Source: Planctomycetota bacterium
GTDB lineage: Bacteria > Planctomycetota > Phycisphaerae > Phycisphaerales > SM1A02
DNA length: 6,934 nt
Direction of reading: 5' to 3'
NCBI GenBank assembly: GCA_014381385.1
Contig: JACNLR010000148.1
Span: forward strand, 1 to 6,934
A program made the translations under genes and the position numbers. Below are positions 5,855 to 6,934 of this stretch, piece after piece. Below the pieces are notes generated by a model. It had not been told where the DNA came from. It saw nothing but the letters and a program-made list of their open reading frames with translations, and did no database searches. Positions within the stretch are counted from its first letter, which is position 1. The number at the start of each line of letters is the position of its first letter.

Positions 5855-6934
5855 ATGCGACCGATCTTTACCCTGTTTTTTACCTCTCTTCAGATGCTCT
5901 GGTCTGTTGTATGTTTTGCTGATTGGAATCCTGTAATTCTAAACGGAATCAAGTGGACTTCAACCAACCAAGATATCCAGACTATTGCATACACAACTGA
6001 GGTAGGGATTTCTCGCTTACCAGTGAAGTATTCTGGAGGAATAGACACAAATATCGACGGAATTATTGAGGAGGGAGAAATTACTCGGTTCCATGACTGG
6101 GTATCCCAGAACGTTCCTCAAAATTACAATGGACCAATTGCTCTGGACTACGAGAGACCATGGTGGGACGAACTAAAGGCAGAAACTATTACACAGAATC
6201 GGCTCGATCAAATCATTTCTGTCTATGTGCAAGGATTAGATATCGCCACGTCAATTCGTCCAGAAGCGCAGTGGGGATACTACGGCTTGCCAACCTTGCG
6301 AAACACACAAGAATCGTGGCTCAGCCAAGGCCTATCGCTCGAACCTCTTATCTCGAATAGTCGTGCACTCTATCCCTATGTTTACAACTGCACCCCAGAG
6401 AAAAACGTTACAAAGAGAATCGAAAAACACGTCAGCGAGGTATTGCGAGAAGCTCGCGGGAATATCCCCGTGTATGTTTTTATTTCACCAACGTATTGTG
6501 GTCAAAACAAAGAGGAGCGATTTCCGATTCCTGATGAAGTTTTTCTCCGCGATGCAAATGCTGCAATGAAAGCAAAGTGGACCGATGAAAATGGGATTCA
6601 ATATCGGATTAAAGGAATTGTTCTTTGGGATGGCTATAAGTATGTAAACGACGAAGATTTCAGTACCATCGACCTTCAACACAAACGGTATTTCACTTTA
6701 CTTGAGGCACTTACACGTGCGTGGAAAAAAGCCATGACGGGAGTTAAAGTTGTTACTGGTCCCGCCTTGCTCGAAAATGCGCAAAAAGGCTTGCCAGAAC
6801 CAAACAACAGTGGTGACGCACTTCGTACGAACCGTGCAACAAATAACTTAACGGGACACAACAGAGAAACTCCAAATAAAGAACAAGGCCGCGTTAGGAG
6901 CGGCCGTGTTCGTGGAAATCGAGTGGAAGAATAG
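5855..6934 (+). CDS. Secreted GH56 hyaluronidase-like glycoside hydrolase with an EF-hand loop
   Basis: A signal peptide is visible (basic Arg2, hydrophobic 4-21, likely cut after CFA22), so the protein should be exported. The mature part resembles animal GH56 hyaluronidases, retaining endo-hydrolases of hyaluronan and chondroitin, in order. PIALDYERPWW (94-104) has Asp98-x-Glu100, matching the catalytic DxE. RPEAQWGYYGLP (135-146) matches RPxGLWGFYGFP. SRALYPYVYN (169-178) matches SRALYPSIY. IPVYVFISPTY (204-214), GIVLWDGY (254-261) and MTGVKVVTGPALL (294-306) match the strand 6, strand 7 and C-terminal blocks. A canonical EF-hand loop DTNIDGIIEEGE (64-75) is inserted before the catalytic strand. 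Two residues between Glu and Arg-Pro of the animal DWExWRP motif are missing. Residues 310-359 form a polar, basic tail with GRVR repeats. The ATG at 5855 is the first possible start but has no ribosome binding site. The family comparison is from memory; the substrate is not established, and an inactive relative is possible. Confidence 0.75.
   Translation: MRPIFTLFFTSLQMLWSVVCFADWNPVILNGIKWTSTNQDIQTIAYTTEVGISRLPVKYSGGIDTNIDGIIEEGEITRFHDWVSQNVPQNYNGPIALDYERPWWDELKAETITQNRLDQIISVYVQGLDIATSIRPEAQWGYYGLPTLRNTQESWLSQGLSLEPLISNSRALYPYVYNCTPEKNVTKRIEKHVSEVLREARGNIPVYVFISPTYCGQNKEERFPIPDEVFLRDANAAMKAKWTDENGIQYRIKGIVLWDGYKYVNDEDFSTIDLQHKRYFTLLEALTRAWKKAMTGVKVVTGPALLENAQKGLPEPNNSGDALRTNRATNNLTGHNRETPNKEQGRVRSGRVRGNRVEE
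6882..6910. repeat. GC-rich hairpin inside the 3' end of the GH56-like gene
   Basis: AACAAGGCCGC (6882-6892) and GCGGCCGTGTT (6900-6910) pair over 11 bases with one A/G mismatch, around a 7-base loop. No T-tract follows in either direction, so it is not a standard intrinsic terminator. It encodes part of the GRVR-repeat tail and ends about 24 bases before the stop. It may stabilise the mRNA 3' end. Confidence 0.5.

Noticed and set aside
5855..6934. The exported protein as a GH18/GH25-type muramidase or chitinase
   Set aside because: A DxE pair alone is shared by several barrel families, but the ordered WGYYGLP, SRALYPYVY and IVLWDGY blocks fit GH56 better; a profile search would settle it.

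Overview
The window carries a sulfated-glycan locus from what looks like an environmental, probably marine, Gram-negative bacterium. By eye the GC content is about 42-45%. A Planctomycetota or related PVC-type host would fit the ATP sulfurylase N-terminus (LIAPHGGTL...), the secreted protein with an EF-hand loop, and the abundance of sulfotransferases. That is inference, and nothing here fixes the taxon. No rRNA, tRNA, CRISPR array, insertion sequence or phage gene was seen.

Layout. The first 114 bases are probably the 3' end of a forward gene whose start lies outside the window. It converges with a SULT-like sulfotransferase on the minus strand (141-1010). A 352-base non-coding gap follows, containing helically phased A-tracts and promoter-like elements. 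It leads into a second sulfotransferase of a different subfamily on the plus strand (1363-2235). A strong hairpin terminator (2304-2331) lies between this gene and the convergent sat-cysC pair on the minus strand (sat 3014-4189, cysC 2365-2979). Upstream on the same strand is an O-antigen ligase/polymerase-like membrane protein (4409-5776). It diverges across 78 bases from a secreted protein (5855-6934) that I recognise as resembling GH56 hyaluronidases; this gene ends exactly at the window edge.

How the genes may work together. Sat makes APS from ATP and sulfate, and CysC phosphorylates it to PAPS, the sulfate donor of both sulfotransferases. No PAPS/APS reductase or sulfite reductase is present, so the pair looks dedicated to sulfation rather than cysteine synthesis, at least as far as this window shows. 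The ligase/polymerase would act on lipid-linked glycan at the inner membrane. The exported GH56-like enzyme could trim or depolymerise an amino-sugar polymer. The combined picture is a hypothesis: a bacterial glycosaminoglycan-like or otherwise sulfated surface polysaccharide with its own PAPS supply, sulfation, assembly and hydrolysis functions. The most unusual single gene is the bacterial GH56-like protein with a canonical calcium-binding loop inserted in its barrel.
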